Assembly (NCBI GenBank): GCA_900470775.1
Contig: UCBZ01000006.1
Span: 124,001 to 188,000 of the forward strand
Direction: 5' to 3'
DNA length: 64,000 nucleotides
From: Hyphomicrobiales bacterium
GTDB lineage: Bacteria > Pseudomonadota > Alphaproteobacteria > Rhizobiales > Beijerinckiaceae
This document shows positions 1-8,464 of this stretch, in pieces. Each line of letters starts with the position of its first letter. Within the stretch, counting starts at the first letter, position 1. The notes beneath the pieces are model-generated. The model did not search any database. It was given only the letters and a program-made list of their open reading frames with translations, and was not told where the DNA came from. A program made the position numbers and the translations under genes.

Positions 1-476
1 AGCGTCTCGGCCATCACCACGCCCTTGCCGGCGGCGAGCCCATCGGCCTTGATCACGATCGGCGCGCCCTGCTCGGCAACATAGGCCTTGGCGGCGGCGG
101 CATTCGTGAAGCGGCCGAAACCCGCGGTCGGAATGTCGAACTCGGCGCAGAGCTCCTTTGTGAAGCCCTTCGAGCCTTCGAGCTGGGCAGCGGCCTTCGA
201 AGGACCGAAGGTCTTGATGCCGGCGGCGGTGAGGTCATCGGCGATGCCTTCGACCAGCGGCCCTTCCGGCCCGACCACGACGAGGTCGATCTTCTGCAGC
301 TTGCAGAACGCGATCACCGCCGGATGATCGGCGATGTCGATCACGACATTCTCGCCGCATTGCGCCGTGCCGGGGTTGCCCGGCGCGATGAAGAGCCGGT
401 CACAGAGTGGCGAGCCGGAGATCGCCCAGGCCAGCGCATGTTCGCGGCCGCCCGAACCGATCAGAAGGATGTTCAT
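1..476 (-). CDS. purD: Phosphoribosylamine--glycine ligase (GARS), 3' end cut by window edge
   Basis: This enzyme joins glycine to 5-phosphoribosylamine using ATP in purine synthesis in the cytoplasm. The 158 visible residues start [17 protein letters not shown], the standard GARS amino terminus with its glycine-rich loop. They continue through [17 protein letters not shown] and end in the start of the ATP-grasp domain ([16 protein letters not shown]). The rest of the protein lies left of position 1. The ATG at 474-476 opens directly on the family start. It is divergent from xseA with about 95 bases between the two starts, so both promoters must lie in that gap. Confidence 0.96.
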   Translation of the reverse strand, partial: MNILLIGSGGREHALAWAISGSPLCDRLFIAPGNPGTAQCGENVVIDIADHPAVIAFCKLQKIDLVVVGPEGPLVEGIADDLTAAGIKTFGPSKAAAQLEGSKGFTKELCAEFDIPTAGFGRFTNAAAAKAYVAEQGAPIVIKADGLAAGKGVVMAET

Positions 477-570
477 CGCTGCATCTCCGCTTGCCTGCCC
501 GCGCAATAGCGGTCGGGCGATGGCGGGGCAACGCTTCTGCTGCGTCATCCACCTCGCTATGGTCGCGCCC

Positions 571-2097
571 ATGGATACCGAATCGCCCGACGCCAAGCCC
601 GGCAACGCTCCCGAATGGTCGGTCTCCGATCTCTCGGGTGCGCTCAAGCGCACGCTGGAGGATGCCTTCGGCTTCGTGCGGGTGCGCGGCGAGATCTCGG
701 GCTATCGCGGCCCGGTCGGCTCGGGCCATGTCTATTTCTCACTGAAGGACGCCAACGCCAAAATCGATGCGGTGATCTGGAAGGGCGTCTTCGGGCGCCT
801 GAAGACAAGACCGCAGGAGGGGCTGGAGGTCATCGCCACCGGCAAGATCACCACCTTCGCCGGCAAGTCGAGCTACCAGATCATCATCGACTCGCTCGAG
901 CCCGCCGGCATCGGCGCGCTGATGGCGCTGCTCGATGAGCGCCGCAAGCGCCTTGCAGCTGAGGGGCTGTTCGCGGAAGAGCGCAAGCAACTCATTCCCT
1001 ATCTGCCCCGCGTCATCGGTGTCGTGACGTCGCCGACCGGGGCCGTCATCCGCGACATCCTGCACCGGTTGGAAGATCGCTTCCCCCGCCATGTCCTGGT
1101 CTGGCCGGTCAGGGTGCAGGGTGAAAGCAGCGCAGCCGAGGTCGCAGCCGCTATCGCGGGCTTCAACGCGCTGCCCGAAGGCGGGCCCATCCCGCGGCCC
1201 GACGTCATCATCGTGGCGCGCGGCGGCGGCTCGCTGGAAGACCTGATGGGCTTCAACGAGGAAATCGTGGTACGGGCCGCGGCCGCCTCGCTGATCCCGT
1301 TGGTCTCGGCCGTCGGCCACGAGACCGACATCACGCTGATCGACCACGCGGCCGATTTGCGCTGCCCGACCCCGACGGGCGCGGCCGAGAAGGTGGTGCC
1401 CGTCAGGGCCGAACTCATGGCATTTGTCGCCGATCTTTCGCGCCGGCAGGCCGGAGCGATGCGCCGCCTCGCCGATCGCCGCCGCAGTGATTTTCGTGCA
1501 CTCGCCCGTGCGCTGCCGGGGCCCGAAGCGGTGCTCTCAGGCCCGCGCCAGCGGCTCGATCTGGCCGGAACCCGGCTAGCACCGGCGCTGGCGCGCAATG
1601 CCCGCGTGCATGAGCAGCAACTGGCCCTCGCGTCGCAGCGTCTCGCCCGGCATTCGCCGCTGCTGCGTTTGGCGACCGCACGCAAGGACGTCGAGCGGCT
1701 CTCCAGGGCCATGGCCGTTGCCCGCGACACGCTGCTGCGTCGCGAGCGCGACCGCATCGCGCGTGCCGAAGATCGCGTCAGTGGGATGGCCGGCAATCTC
1801 AGGGCCGCCTTCGCCCGCCTGCTGCAGCGCCGCCGCGATCGTCTCGACAGCGTCTGGGCACTAGCGGCGTCGCTTGGTCCCGATGCGGTTCTGGCGCGCG
1901 GCTATGCGCTGGTGCGCGACGAGGCGGGCGCGCTGGTGCGCGGCGTCGCTCAGATACGCAGCGGTCAGGCCCTGAGCGTGCAGGTCAGCGACGGACGCTT
2001 TGGGGTGGCAGTCGCGGGATTCGGCGACGCGCCGTCGCGGCCTGCTCGACCGGCGCGACGCGAGAGTCCGAAGACCGGACAGGGCGACCTGTTCTGA
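571..2097 (+). CDS. xseA: Exodeoxyribonuclease VII large subunit
   Basis: XseA with the small subunit XseB degrades single-stranded DNA in mismatch repair and recombination. From the ATG at 571 the protein is 508 aa; an in-frame ATG at 559 is an alternative, and the frame stays open further upstream without family similarity. An OB-fold domain (about residues 15-110, from [15 protein letters not shown]) is followed by the nuclease domain with [15 protein letters not shown], the [15 protein letters not shown] block and [17 protein letters not shown]. The carboxy-terminal half is Arg/Ala-rich and probably helical, as in the family. No xseB is seen beside it. Confidence 0.95.
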   Translation: MDTESPDAKPGNAPEWSVSDLSGALKRTLEDAFGFVRVRGEISGYRGPVGSGHVYFSLKDANAKIDAVIWKGVFGRLKTRPQEGLEVIATGKITTFAGKSSYQIIIDSLEPAGIGALMALLDERRKRLAAEGLFAEERKQLIPYLPRVIGVVTSPTGAVIRDILHRLEDRFPRHVLVWPVRVQGESSAAEVAAAIAGFNALPEGGPIPRPDVIIVARGGGSLEDLMGFNEEIVVRAAAASLIPLVSAVGHETDITLIDHAADLRCPTPTGAAEKVVPVRAELMAFVADLSRRQAGAMRRLADRRRSDFRALARALPGPEAVLSGPRQRLDLAGTRLAPALARNARVHEQQLALASQRLARHSPLLRLATARKDVERLSRAMAVARDTLLRRERDRIARAEDRVSGMAGNLRAAFARLLQRRRDRLDSVWALAASLGPDAVLARGYALVRDEAGALVRGVAQIRSGQALSVQVSDGRFGVAVAGFGDAPSRPARPARRESPKTGQGDLF

Positions 2098-2130
2098 AGC
2101 CGGGGCTCAATAATTTCATGTGGAAACAGG

Positions 2131-2239
2131 CCGTCATCCTGGGCGACCGGAGGTCGTCCCGGGATCCATCGTAAGACACGACAGAACTCTATGATGGATC
2201 CCGGAGCTGCGCCGCTGCGCGGCTGGTCCAGGATGACGG
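2131..2239. repeat. Nested palindromic intergenic repeat, family 1 copy A
   Basis: The outer arms CCGTCATCCTGG (2131-2142) and CCAGGATGACGG (2228-2239) are exact inverted repeats. Inside them lie GGGATCCATC (2161-2170) and GATGGATCCC (2193-2202), also inverted. The same outer and inner arms recur at 27777-27881 and, with changes, at 62581-62680. The element fills the gap between the convergent genes xseA and the hydrolase. It resembles the short palindromic intergenic elements common in Rhizobiales. It has no coding capacity, and it may act as a bidirectional terminator for the two genes. Confidence 0.85.
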
Positions 2240-2276
2240 CGCGATTGTTATCAGGGCCGAAAGGCGAAAAACGTGC

Positions 2277-3122
2277 TCAAAGCCCCTTCAGGAATGCCTT
2301 CACCCGCTTGATCGCATCCTCGCGCGCCGCAGGGTTGGTCCCGACGGTGGCCTTGCCGGTTCCCGTGGCGGAATAGGCGATGTCGCTGCGTTCCCTGATC
2401 TCGAGGCGGGGGTGGTCGAAATCGTGCAGCGCGCCGGGATAGACCACCAGCTCGACCTTCTCGCCGCGGCCCTGCGCAGCCTTGGCGAGGTAGTCGCAGG
2501 GCGCGGCCGGGGTCCAGTCATCGGCATCGCCCATCAGGATCATCAGCGGCAGCCGCGCGGCGAAACTCGTCGACTCCGACTGGACCCGGCAGCCCGGATA
2601 GAAGGCGATGGCGCGGGTGAAGTCGGGCCGTTCATCGGCGGGGCGACGATCCCTGCGGATCGCGGCGAGAACCGTCGAGCCGCCGCCGGACCAGCCGAGA
2701 AGGGCGATCCCATCCGCGCGAATGTCCGTGCGAGACTGCAGCCACTGCCGCGCCGCAGCGGCGTCCGCAACACGCTCGCGGCTCGCCCGCACGGTCAACT
2801 CCTTCACCCCGCATTGCGAGCCGAGCTTGCGGGAGCCGTAGCTGTCGGGCATCAGCACCGCGATGCCGCTCATTGCCAGACGGTCGCCCCAGTCCGAGTG
2901 GCGCGTCGAAAGCTGACCATTATCCCGCCACAGACCCCCGCAACCGTGCAGCGCGACGACGGCGGGAAACGGTCCGGGACCCTGCGGACGATACAGAACC
3001 GCGTCCAGCTCCCCATCATAGCTGGGGACACGCACGCGCTCATAGCCGCCGGCCAGCGCAGCCGTGGTCAGGAGCACGAGACCGATCAAGGCCGTGGCGA
3101 GGCGCGCGAGGTTGGACATCAT
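2277..3122 (-). CDS. Dienelactone hydrolase family protein, exported
   Basis: This is a 281-aa alpha/beta hydrolase with an amino-terminal signal peptide (MMSNLARLATALIGLVLL, cleavage probably after ALAG), so it likely acts in the periplasm. The fold is clear: an oxyanion-hole LHGCGGLW, the nucleophile elbow GWSGGGS, an acid region DADDWTPAAPC and the catalytic His in LHDFDHP. The substrate cannot be told. A paralog of the same build lies at 55223-56023. The start is the first ATG of a tandem pair; a GTG 18 bases upstream is less likely. It converges with xseA across repeat copy A. Confidence 0.85.
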   Translation of the reverse strand: MMSNLARLATALIGLVLLTTAALAGGYERVRVPSYDGELDAVLYRPQGPGPFPAVVALHGCGGLWRDNGQLSTRHSDWGDRLAMSGIAVLMPDSYGSRKLGSQCGVKELTVRASRERVADAAAARQWLQSRTDIRADGIALLGWSGGGSTVLAAIRRDRRPADERPDFTRAIAFYPGCRVQSESTSFAARLPLMILMGDADDWTPAAPCDYLAKAAQGRGEKVELVVYPGALHDFDHPRLEIRERSDIAYSATGTGKATVGTNPAAREDAIKRVKAFLKGL

Positions 3123-3195
3123 TGACGAAAACGTTATCACGGAGTTGGATTATTTCGACATTTCGTTCTTCGAGCAACATTTCAGACAAATCGTC

Positions 3196-3417
3196 ATGAA
3201 TATCAGCGAACGCCCTCCGATTCCCGGCCCCGAAGCCGCGATCGATTACGGCCATGGCGAATTCCGCGTGGTGCGGCCGGGCGCCTTCGTGCGCTGTGCC
3301 GTCACCGGCGCTCCGATCCGGCTCGACGAACTGCGCTACTGGTCGGTCGACTGGCAGGAGGCCTATATTTCGCCCGAGGCCGTGCAGCTCAGGCTACGGC
3401 GCGCCGGCCGCGCCTGA
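3196..3417 (+). CDS. DUF2093 domain-containing protein
   Basis: This is a 73-aa protein matching the DUF2093 family of Alphaproteobacteria: a short lead, then IDYGHGEFRVVRPGAFVRCAV, ITLDELRYW-like core (here IRLDELRYWSVDWQEAY) and a basic tail. One Cys lies in RCAVTG. The function is unknown. The ATG at 3196 is chosen because the family begins there. Its last 24 bases overlap the 3' end of the convergent lpxK gene. In related genomes a DUF2093 gene commonly sits beside lpxK. Confidence 0.85.
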   Translation: MNISERPPIPGPEAAIDYGHGEFRVVRPGAFVRCAVTGAPIRLDELRYWSVDWQEAYISPEAVQLRLRRAGRA

Positions 3418-4413
3418 GCCGACTGTCAGCGCAGCGAAGACCATTGCCTCGATCCGGCGGGCTTCAGCGAAGACGAGCGTGACCGGCACCGGCAGCAGGC
3501 GGTGGCGCTGCTCCGGGGGCCAGAGCGGCCCGAGCTTGACCATATCCTTCTCCGTCGTCGCGACCACGCAGTCATAGAGCAAGGCCTCGTCGACAAGCAC
3601 GGCGACATCGCGCTGCGTATAGGCATGATGATCGCCAAAGGCGCGTTCCGCCACGATCCGTGCTCCGGCCTCCCGCAGGGTTGCGGCGAATTTCTCCGGC
3701 CGCCCGATCCCCGACAGCGCCAGCACCGCCTGTCCCTGAAGGCGTGACACGGCCTCCTGAGCCGGCTCCAGGCGGGCCTGCATCACCGCCGCGCCCTGAG
3801 TCTGCGCCTGCGCCGCGACAGCCTCTCCGGCCGCGCCTGCGCCGATGACGAGCACCGCGTCCGTCTCTCCCAACTGCCCATCCAGAGGCGCGCGCAGCGG
3901 ACCAGCCGGCAGGCACAGCCCGTTCCCGACACCCGACGCGCCGTCGACCACGGCCAGCCGCAGCCGCTTGGCGAGCGCCGGATTTTGCAGCCCGTCATCC
4001 ATCACGATGACGCTGGCGCCGAGCGCGCGGGCGAGCGCCGCGCCGGCAGCCCGGTCGCGCGCGATGACGGTGCGGGCATGGCGGGCCATCAGCAGCGGCT
4101 CGTCGCCGACGGCCTTGGCGGCGTGATGGGCGGGGTGGACTTCGACAGGGCCAGGAAGCGACCCGCCATAGCCGCGCATCAGCACGAAAGGCGTCTCGCC
4201 GCGCCGGGCCAGCAGGGCAGCCAGGGCGATAGCGGTCGGCGTCTTGCCGGCACCGCCGGCGACGAAATTGCCGACGCAGATCACCGGCACACCGACATCG
4301 ACGCCCCTGCCGCGCATTCGCCGCAGCGTGATCGCGCCATAGAGCCACCCGAGCGGAGAGAGCAGCCGGGCGAGCGCTCCGCGCGGGCACCACCAGAAGC
4401 GCGGCGCGCGCAT
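3394..4413 (-). CDS. lpxK: Tetraacyldisaccharide 4'-kinase
   Basis: LpxK phosphorylates the 4' position of the tetraacyldisaccharide-1-phosphate lipid A precursor at the inner face of the inner membrane. The 339-aa protein starts with an aromatic membrane-associated helix (APRFWWCPRGALARLLSPL). It then has the P-loop VAGGAGKTPT at residues 51-60 and the DDGLQNPAL block that belongs to the active site. Its ATG shares one base with the waaA stop (TGATG), so the two are translationally coupled. It is the last gene of the envelope operon. Confidence 0.95.
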   Translation of the reverse strand: MRAPRFWWCPRGALARLLSPLGWLYGAITLRRMRGRGVDVGVPVICVGNFVAGGAGKTPTAIALAALLARRGETPFVLMRGYGGSLPGPVEVHPAHHAAKAVGDEPLLMARHARTVIARDRAAGAALARALGASVIVMDDGLQNPALAKRLRLAVVDGASGVGNGLCLPAGPLRAPLDGQLGETDAVLVIGAGAAGEAVAAQAQTQGAAVMQARLEPAQEAVSRLQGQAVLALSGIGRPEKFAATLREAGARIVAERAFGDHHAYTQRDVAVLVDEALLYDCVVATTEKDMVKLGPLWPPEQRHRLLPVPVTLVFAEARRIEAMVFAALTVGSGAAGAP

Positions 4414-5717
4414 CAGGAGGCGACGTCGCGCTGCCCGAGCGCCATGCGCATCAGCAGCGGCTCCAGCGCCTGCATGGTCCGATTCAGTGCGCCGCCGAGC
4501 TGGGCGCTGGTCTGGGCCGCGGCGCGTGCCGCCTGGCGTGCGCTGGCCGGGTCGCTCAGCCAGCGATGCACGGCGCCGGCCAACCCTTGCGCATCGGCGA
4601 CCTCGCGGGCGCCGCCATCTTGGTCGAAGGCGGCGAAAATCTCGGCGTTGTTGTGGACGAAGGGCCCGTGCAGCAGGGCGCAGCCGAGCTTGGCCGGCTC
4701 GATCGGGTTGTGGCCGCCGATCATCGGCACCAATGAGCCGCCGAGATAGGCCACCTGCGACAACCGATAGAGCAGGCCGAGTTCGCCGACGGTATCGGCG
4801 ATATAGAGTTCGGTGTCGCGCTCGGGCATCTGCCCGGCGCCGCGCCGCGCCACCGCAATGCCGTTGGCCTTGGCCAGTGCTTCGATCTCGATGCCGCGCT
4901 GCGGGTGGCGCGGGGCGATCATGGTCAGGAGCTTGGGCAAATACGGCTTGATCCCGAGATGGGCCGCGATGACCTGCTCTTCCTCGCCTGGATGCGTGCT
5001 GGCCGCGACCCAGACCGGCCGGCCGGTGGTCAGCCCGTCGAGGATCGCCAGCGTGTCGGCATCGGCGGGAGGGGCGGGGACATCGAATTTGAGATTGCCG
5101 GCGACGCCGACGCGCGGCGCCCCGAGCTGCGCCAGCCGCTCCGCATCACCTTGCGACTGGGCGAGGCAGGATTCAAAGCAGGAGAGCAGGTAGCGGGAGG
5201 TTCTCGGCGCCTTGTACCAGCGCGCGAAGGAGCGCTCGGACATGCGGGCATTGACCAGCACCAGCGGCACCTCACGCTTGCGCGCCTCGATCAGCAGGTT
5301 CGGCCAGATCTCGGATTCACAGATCAGGCCGAGCTCCGGGCGCCAGTAGTCGAGGAAGCGGCGCATGTAGCGGGGCACGTCGAGCGGCAGATACTGGTGA
5401 ATGACGCCGGCCGGCAGCCTCGCCGCCAGGAGCTTGGCGGAGGTGACCGTGCCGGAGGTCACGAGCACGGTCAGTCCGCGCTTCTGCAGCCTCGAGACCA
5501 GCGGCAGAAGCGTCACGGTTTCGCCGACGCTGGCGCCGTGCAGCCAGACGAGCGGCCGGTCGGGCCGCCGGACGCCGGGATAGCCGCGCCGTTCGGCAAG
5601 CCGCGTCGGATCCTCCTTGCCGCGCCGCCGCCGCCAGACCAGGAGCCCGGCGGCAGCAGGTTCGAGCAGGCTGGTCAGCACGCGGTAGCCGGTGAGAATG
5701 GGACCCTTGCCGATCAT
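4413..5717 (-). CDS. waaA: 3-deoxy-D-manno-octulosonic acid (Kdo) transferase
   Basis: WaaA (KdtA) adds Kdo from CMP-Kdo to lipid IVA at the inner membrane. From the ATG at 5717 it has 434 aa. An amino-terminal membrane anchor (LTSLLEPAAAGLLVW) is followed by the GT30 donor/acceptor region WLHGASVGETVTLLPL, whose Glu is the family's proposed catalytic base. Further family blocks are ESEIWPNLL, ASTHPGEEEQV and GGSLVPMIGGHNPIEPA. The frame stays open upstream inside the neighbouring gene, but the family start is MIGKGPIL, which overlaps the upstream stop by four bases (ATGA). Confidence 0.95.
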   Translation of the reverse strand: MIGKGPILTGYRVLTSLLEPAAAGLLVWRRRRGKEDPTRLAERRGYPGVRRPDRPLVWLHGASVGETVTLLPLVSRLQKRGLTVLVTSGTVTSAKLLAARLPAGVIHQYLPLDVPRYMRRFLDYWRPELGLICESEIWPNLLIEARKREVPLVLVNARMSERSFARWYKAPRTSRYLLSCFESCLAQSQGDAERLAQLGAPRVGVAGNLKFDVPAPPADADTLAILDGLTTGRPVWVAASTHPGEEEQVIAAHLGIKPYLPKLLTMIAPRHPQRGIEIEALAKANGIAVARRGAGQMPERDTELYIADTVGELGLLYRLSQVAYLGGSLVPMIGGHNPIEPAKLGCALLHGPFVHNNAEIFAAFDQDGGAREVADAQGLAGAVHRWLSDPASARQAARAAAQTSAQLGGALNRTMQALEPLLMRMALGQRDVAS

Positions 5718-6469
5718 GCCGGCAGATCCTTCCCAGGATGGTTCCTCACGGGAGTCTGCGCCTGCCTCAAACCGGCGCCGGGGTCCTTCGCGCCGACGAG
5801 CGCATAGGCGCGGGCATGGATTGCGTCGAGGCCGGCCTCGAGCGCCAGCCGCGCCGCCTCGCATGTCGCCTCGTCGGCCTCGCGCGCGACATGGATCGCC
5901 TCGCCGACGACGATTGCGCCGCGTCCAAAGGGCAGGCCGATCGAGGCGCGGTCCCAGCTCTTGAAGTCGATGCGCCGGCTGGTCACCACCGCGATCGGAT
6001 GCACCGGCCGTCCCGAGGCCCGCGCCAGCTGGATGATGCCCGGCCCGGCGATGCGGGCGCGCTTGGGGATGTCGGCGGTCAGCACCATGGTCTCGCCGGC
6101 CCTAAGCCGCCTGATCATGGCGAGGAAGGCGCTGGCGCCGCCCTTCTCGCGGATCTTCTTGCCGAGCGCGCCCGAGCCGCGGATCGCACCGATGCCGAGT
6201 TCGCGCAGCGCCACGGCATTGAAGCCGCCATCGCCATGGCGCGAGACCAGCGAACAGGCCGGCATCCAGTCCGGCCGCGAAAACGGGATCATGATGTGCT
6301 GGCCGTGCCACATCGCGATGATCAGCGGCAGTTCCGGGCGGACGCGCTCATAGATGTCGGCGGGCTCGACCACGAAACGGTTGGTCTTCCGCACGAGGCG
6401 CAGATAGCCCGCGAGCAGCCGGCCGAGCGCTTCCTGCGCGACGCGCGTCTTGAGGATCGAAAAGCCCAT
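5714..6469 (-). CDS. DUF374 lysophospholipid acyltransferase family protein
   Basis: This is a 251-aa protein of the DUF374/LPLAT group found in lipid A operons of Alphaproteobacteria. Landmarks are an amino-terminal hydrophobic stretch, IIAMWHGQHIMIPF, the acyltransferase-like SRHGDGGFNA, IRGSGALGKKIREKGG and LTADIPKRAR. By family it probably acts on lipid at the inner membrane, and its exact acyl acceptor is not known. The ATG at 6469 is the first with family similarity. It is coupled to waaA by an ATGA overlap. Confidence 0.88.
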   Translation of the reverse strand: MGFSILKTRVAQEALGRLLAGYLRLVRKTNRFVVEPADIYERVRPELPLIIAMWHGQHIMIPFSRPDWMPACSLVSRHGDGGFNAVALRELGIGAIRGSGALGKKIREKGGASAFLAMIRRLRAGETMVLTADIPKRARIAGPGIIQLARASGRPVHPIAVVTSRRIDFKSWDRASIGLPFGRGAIVVGEAIHVAREADEATCEAARLALEAGLDAIHARAYALVGAKDPGAGLRQAQTPVRNHPGKDLPA

Positions 6470-6503
6470 GAATCCGTATTGAGACCTGAAGTTTGCGTGG
6501 GAC

Positions 6504-6740
6504 CTAGGCTGTCTCGGGATCGAGCAGGCGGTGCAGGTGCACGACGAAGTAGCGCGTCTGCGCCTGATCGACGGTGGCCTGCGCCTTCGCCTTCCAGGCC
6601 GCATGCGCGGTCGCGTAGTTGGGGAACACGCCGACGACGTCGAGCTTGGACAGATCCTTGAAGGTTACTCCCTCGAGCGAGCTGAGTTCGCCGCCGAAGA
6701 CGAGGTGGAGAAGCTGTTTCTGTTCCGGTTCCGCAGCCAT
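6504..6740 (-). CDS. DUF4170 domain-containing protein
   Basis: This is a 78-aa soluble protein with the DUF4170 pattern: LLHLVFGGEL, then VGVFPNYATAHAAWKAKAQ and RYFVVHLHRLLDPE. The function is unknown. It lies between the CysQ-like phosphatase and the DUF374 gene in the same direction, a conserved position in Rhizobiales lipid A operons. The start at MAAEPEQK (6740) fits the family better than an upstream in-frame start at 6755. Confidence 0.85.
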   Translation of the reverse strand: MAAEPEQKQLLHLVFGGELSSLEGVTFKDLSKLDVVGVFPNYATAHAAWKAKAQATVDQAQTRYFVVHLHRLLDPETA

Positions 6741-6866
6741 CGATCCCTCCAGCACGAACGGTTCACGTCATGAACGACGCGGCACCCGTTACGCCATCCG
6801 CACGCCGGGCGCGAGTGCCGAACGGCTCGCAAGCCCAGCATCGACGGCAATTCCGGCGAAAAAATC

Positions 6867-7694
6867 TCAGCTGCGCTGCGGCTGTCCGTCGCGCATGCGC
6901 TGAAGCGCGGAGATCAGCGGCTCGGACAGGCCCCTGCCGCTTGCCACCAGCATGCCGTGGACCGGCGTCTCGCGGTTGTAGACGACCGCCTCGCCACCGC
7001 CCCCGCTGAGCAGGCCGCCTGCTTCCTGCAGGATCAGGTCGGCGGCTGCGAGATCCCAGTCGCGCGCATCGGTCGAGATCAGCCCCGCATCGATGGTGCC
7101 GTCGGCGATCCGCGCCAGCCTGAGCGCCAGCGAGGGAATCTTGTCGGCTTGCTCGAAAGTCTCGGATCGCGCCAGCGCGTCGAGCATCGGCTTCGGGCCT
7201 GCGATGCGGGAGCCGGTGAGGCTCGTTACCGTGGAGGCGAAGATGCCGGCGTTGTTGCATTGGGCTCCGCCGCCGCGCAGCGCCTGGTAGGTTGCGTTGC
7301 AGGCCGGCGCATGCACCACGCCGAGGATCGGCACGCCTTCGTCGAGCAGCGCCACGCAGACTGCCCAGTCCGGCGAGCCGCCCATATAGGCGCGCGTGCC
7401 GTCGATCGGATCGACCACCCAGACGAAGCGCCGCGACAGCCGCAGCGCGTCGTCGACCGTCTCCTCGGACAGCCACGCCGCCTCCGGCAGCAGCACGGAA
7501 AGCCGGATGCGCAGGAAGGTGTCGACGCCGATATCGGCTTCCGTGACGGGCGAGCCGCCGCTCTTGGACCAGGTCCGCGCGGCGGTCTTCGCACCGGGCC
7601 GGAACAGGTCGACCGCGATCTCGCCGGCTTCCAGGCAGCTCTCGCGCACGGCCCTGAGCAGATCGGGCGCGATGGGTAGCGGGGGCGTGCTCAT
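6867..7694 (-). CDS. cysQ: 3'(2'),5'-bisphosphate nucleotidase / inositol monophosphatase family
   Basis: This is a 275-aa protein of the Mg-dependent inositol monophosphatase superfamily. Motif 1 is WVVDPIDGTRAY, preceded by the metal-binding Glu in WLSEETVDD, and motif 2 is RDWDLAAADLILQEAGG. CysQ-type members hydrolyse 3'-phosphoadenosine 5'-phosphate to AMP in sulfate assimilation. The sequence alone does not exclude another sugar-phosphate substrate. The ATG at 7694 was chosen over an in-frame start 72 bases upstream that has no family similarity. It is the first gene of the leftward lipid A operon. Confidence 0.85.
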   Translation of the reverse strand: MSTPPLPIAPDLLRAVRESCLEAGEIAVDLFRPGAKTAARTWSKSGGSPVTEADIGVDTFLRIRLSVLLPEAAWLSEETVDDALRLSRRFVWVVDPIDGTRAYMGGSPDWAVCVALLDEGVPILGVVHAPACNATYQALRGGGAQCNNAGIFASTVTSLTGSRIAGPKPMLDALARSETFEQADKIPSLALRLARIADGTIDAGLISTDARDWDLAAADLILQEAGGLLSGGGGEAVVYNRETPVHGMLVASGRGLSEPLISALQRMRDGQPQRS

Positions 7695-7942
7695 GCGTGA
7701 TCCGTACGAATGCAGGCGCAGCGGTTCAAGCCGAAAATGCCCGCGCGCACCGAAAGATTCCGTCAAGCATCATGCATGAAACAGGCCACCGAGGCCACTT
7801 CGAGGCCGCAAACACGCTCCTTTAACCCAAACGCTTAAGCGCTCGGAGACACCTCGGACGCAATCTCGGCTGGCAAGCACGAGGGCCCCGGACTTCACAG
7901 AGGGCTCCGTAGCGGCAGGGATTACAGAGAGGCGTAAAACCG
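7695..7942. other. Divergent intergenic region between cysQ-like gene and DUF6101 gene
   Basis: These 248 bases separate two divergent starts and must hold both promoters. A purine-rich AGAGAGG just upstream of 7943 is a good ribosome binding site for the DUF6101 gene. I see no repeat, RNA structure or confident -35/-10 pair. Confidence 0.5.
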
Positions 7943-8464
7943 ATGGCCAGAGTCACGCCGGCCGCCGGGGAGTTCGGATTCATGCCGAATTCGCCCGGCG
8001 GCTCGACCGACCCCACGATCGTTCCGCGCAACCCGATGCCGGTCCAGCCCGAGGCTCCCCGCATCGAGCGGATCGGCTCGGTGCGGATCCTGCGCGGTGC
8101 CGCCGGCTGGCGCGGCGTCGCCTTGCGGCTGGCGAATACGACGGGCGAGGACGAGACCTTCCAGCTTGCGCTGACGGCCGGCGACGGTCGTTCGATCACG
8201 GTCGCGACGGTCAATCAGGACGATGCCGTAGCACTCTGGCGCGATTGCGGCCGGGCCAGCGGCCTCACGCTGCTGCTCGAGACCAGCGACGGCGCGATCA
8301 CGGAACCCTTCCCGCAGATCGGCCCGCTCGCTTTGGGACCGATCCGGGTCCGGCGTCGTCATTCCTTCCTGAACGGCCGCCGCCCGCGGTTCCTCGTCCG
8401 GCGCAAGACCGGCCGCCTCGCAGATCGGCCGGTCGTGATCGGCGGCGACAGGCTGACCGACTAA
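7943..8464 (+). CDS. DUF6101 family protein
   Basis: This is a 173-aa protein of unknown function that I assign to DUF6101. The support is the core block WRGVALRLANTTGEDE, the LTLLLETSDGAITEPF segment and the strongly basic carboxy-terminal region (RRRHSFLNGRRPRFLVRRK). It has no signal peptide or membrane segment. An AGAGAGG ribosome binding site precedes the ATG. Its stop overlaps the 3' end of ubiA by four bases. The family name comes from memory of the pattern, so it is moderately sure. Confidence 0.75.
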   Translation: MARVTPAAGEFGFMPNSPGGSTDPTIVPRNPMPVQPEAPRIERIGSVRILRGAAGWRGVALRLANTTGEDETFQLALTAGDGRSITVATVNQDDAVALWRDCGRASGLTLLLETSDGAITEPFPQIGPLALGPIRVRRRHSFLNGRRPRFLVRRKTGRLADRPVVIGGDRLTD

